Source: Plazaster borealis (Eukaryota > Echinodermata > Asteroidea > Forcipulatida > Labidiasteridae). Taken from it: 64,000 bases of DNA. This document shows, in pieces, positions 63,700 to 64,000 of this stretch; position 1 is the first letter of the stretch; each line of letters starts with the position of its first letter. Both the position numbers and the translations under genes were made by a program. The stretch lies in the NCBI GenBank assembly GCA_021014325.1, contig CM037463.1, forward strand, positions 21,522,026 through 21,586,025. Reading direction: 5' to 3'. The notes beneath the pieces were generated by a model. It was not told where the DNA came from. It saw only the letters and a program-made list of their open reading frames with translations, and made no database searches.

Positions 63700-64000
63700 T
63701 AAAGGGACACGTTGCCTTTGATCGGGCGAGTTGGTCTATGAAAAGCGTTTGTAACCATTTGTTATAAAATGCGTATGGTTAGAAAGATGTTTTAAAAGTA
63801 GAATACAATGATCCACACAAATATGCCTCAAAATTGTGTGGTTTTCCTTTAACTTTGCGAACTAACACGGTCCGCCTTTTAGTGGAGTCAAAGATTTGGC
63901 TCTACAAAATGGCGTGCCGTGTTAGTTCACGGTGTAAAAGGAAAACCACACAATTTCGAGGCATATTTGTGTGGATCATTGTATTCTACTTTTAAAACAT
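63700..64000. mobile_element. Large foldback element, cut by the window edge
   Basis: It starts TTTAAAGGGACACGTTGCC. From about 63790, TTTTAAAAGTAGAATACAAT, GATCCACACAAATATGCCTC and GTGTGGTTTTCCTTT recur as their reverse complements toward 64000, around a centre near 63900. By symmetry the right end lies beyond the window. The TTTAAAGG start links it to the TTAA-type elements in target choice only. Confidence 0.8.

Overview
This window looks like non-coding, repeat-rich nuclear DNA of a marine deuterostome, most likely an echinoderm and probably a sea star. It is AT-rich and has no dense gene array. It is packed with short palindromic elements, tRNA-derived SINEs and decayed LINE tails, and the few coding-looking pieces are short exons with GT donors. 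The echinoderm assignment rests on my recollection of the commonest repeats, the TTAAAGGCACTGGACAC family among them; I could not search for it.

Genes. No complete gene is visible. The best coding evidence is two short plus-strand exons that look like alternative first exons: an ATG exon at 7659-7726, and another at 36010-36164 preceded by about 1 kb of repeat-free DNA. Both end in consensus donors and both leave two bases of a split codon, so they could splice to one shared downstream exon beyond or within the window. A third coding-like block at 41633-41874 has an acceptor, an open frame and both a donor and an in-frame stop. Weaker candidates lie at 1290-1514 (untranslated exon), 35091-35150 and 61697-61800. 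Most of the window would then be first introns or upstream regulatory DNA of one or a few plus-strand genes.

Mobile DNA. About nineteen copies of one superfamily of 340-400 bp foldback elements (subfamilies A, B, C and D here) make up roughly a tenth of the window. They end in TTAA...TTAA, and several sit inside other repeats so that the empty site can be read from relatives in the same window. Other families are a foldback with GGGCCCAATTTCAT ends (E), a longer repeat starting GGCTCGAAATT (F), a repeat G, several short perfect-arm palindromes, a separate piggyBac-like element at 57311-57708, three tRNA-derived SINE families, one L2/CR1-like LINE fragment at 16161-17040, and several LINE 3' tails.

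Tandem repeats. There are arrays with units of 24 bp (26034-26840), 115 bp (4115-4760), 126 bp (44985-45440) and 87 bp (55641-56400, split by a SINE), about 208 bp twice (39800-40230), 225 bp twice (32457-32908), and a long TGAT/ATTT microsatellite just downstream of the 36164 donor.

Repeat-poor intervals that may be regulatory are 21964-23726, 25200-25900, 34800-36009, 45900-46950, 47480-48060, 51600-52940, 58024-59275 and 61838-62620. Nothing prokaryotic, viral or CRISPR-like was seen.
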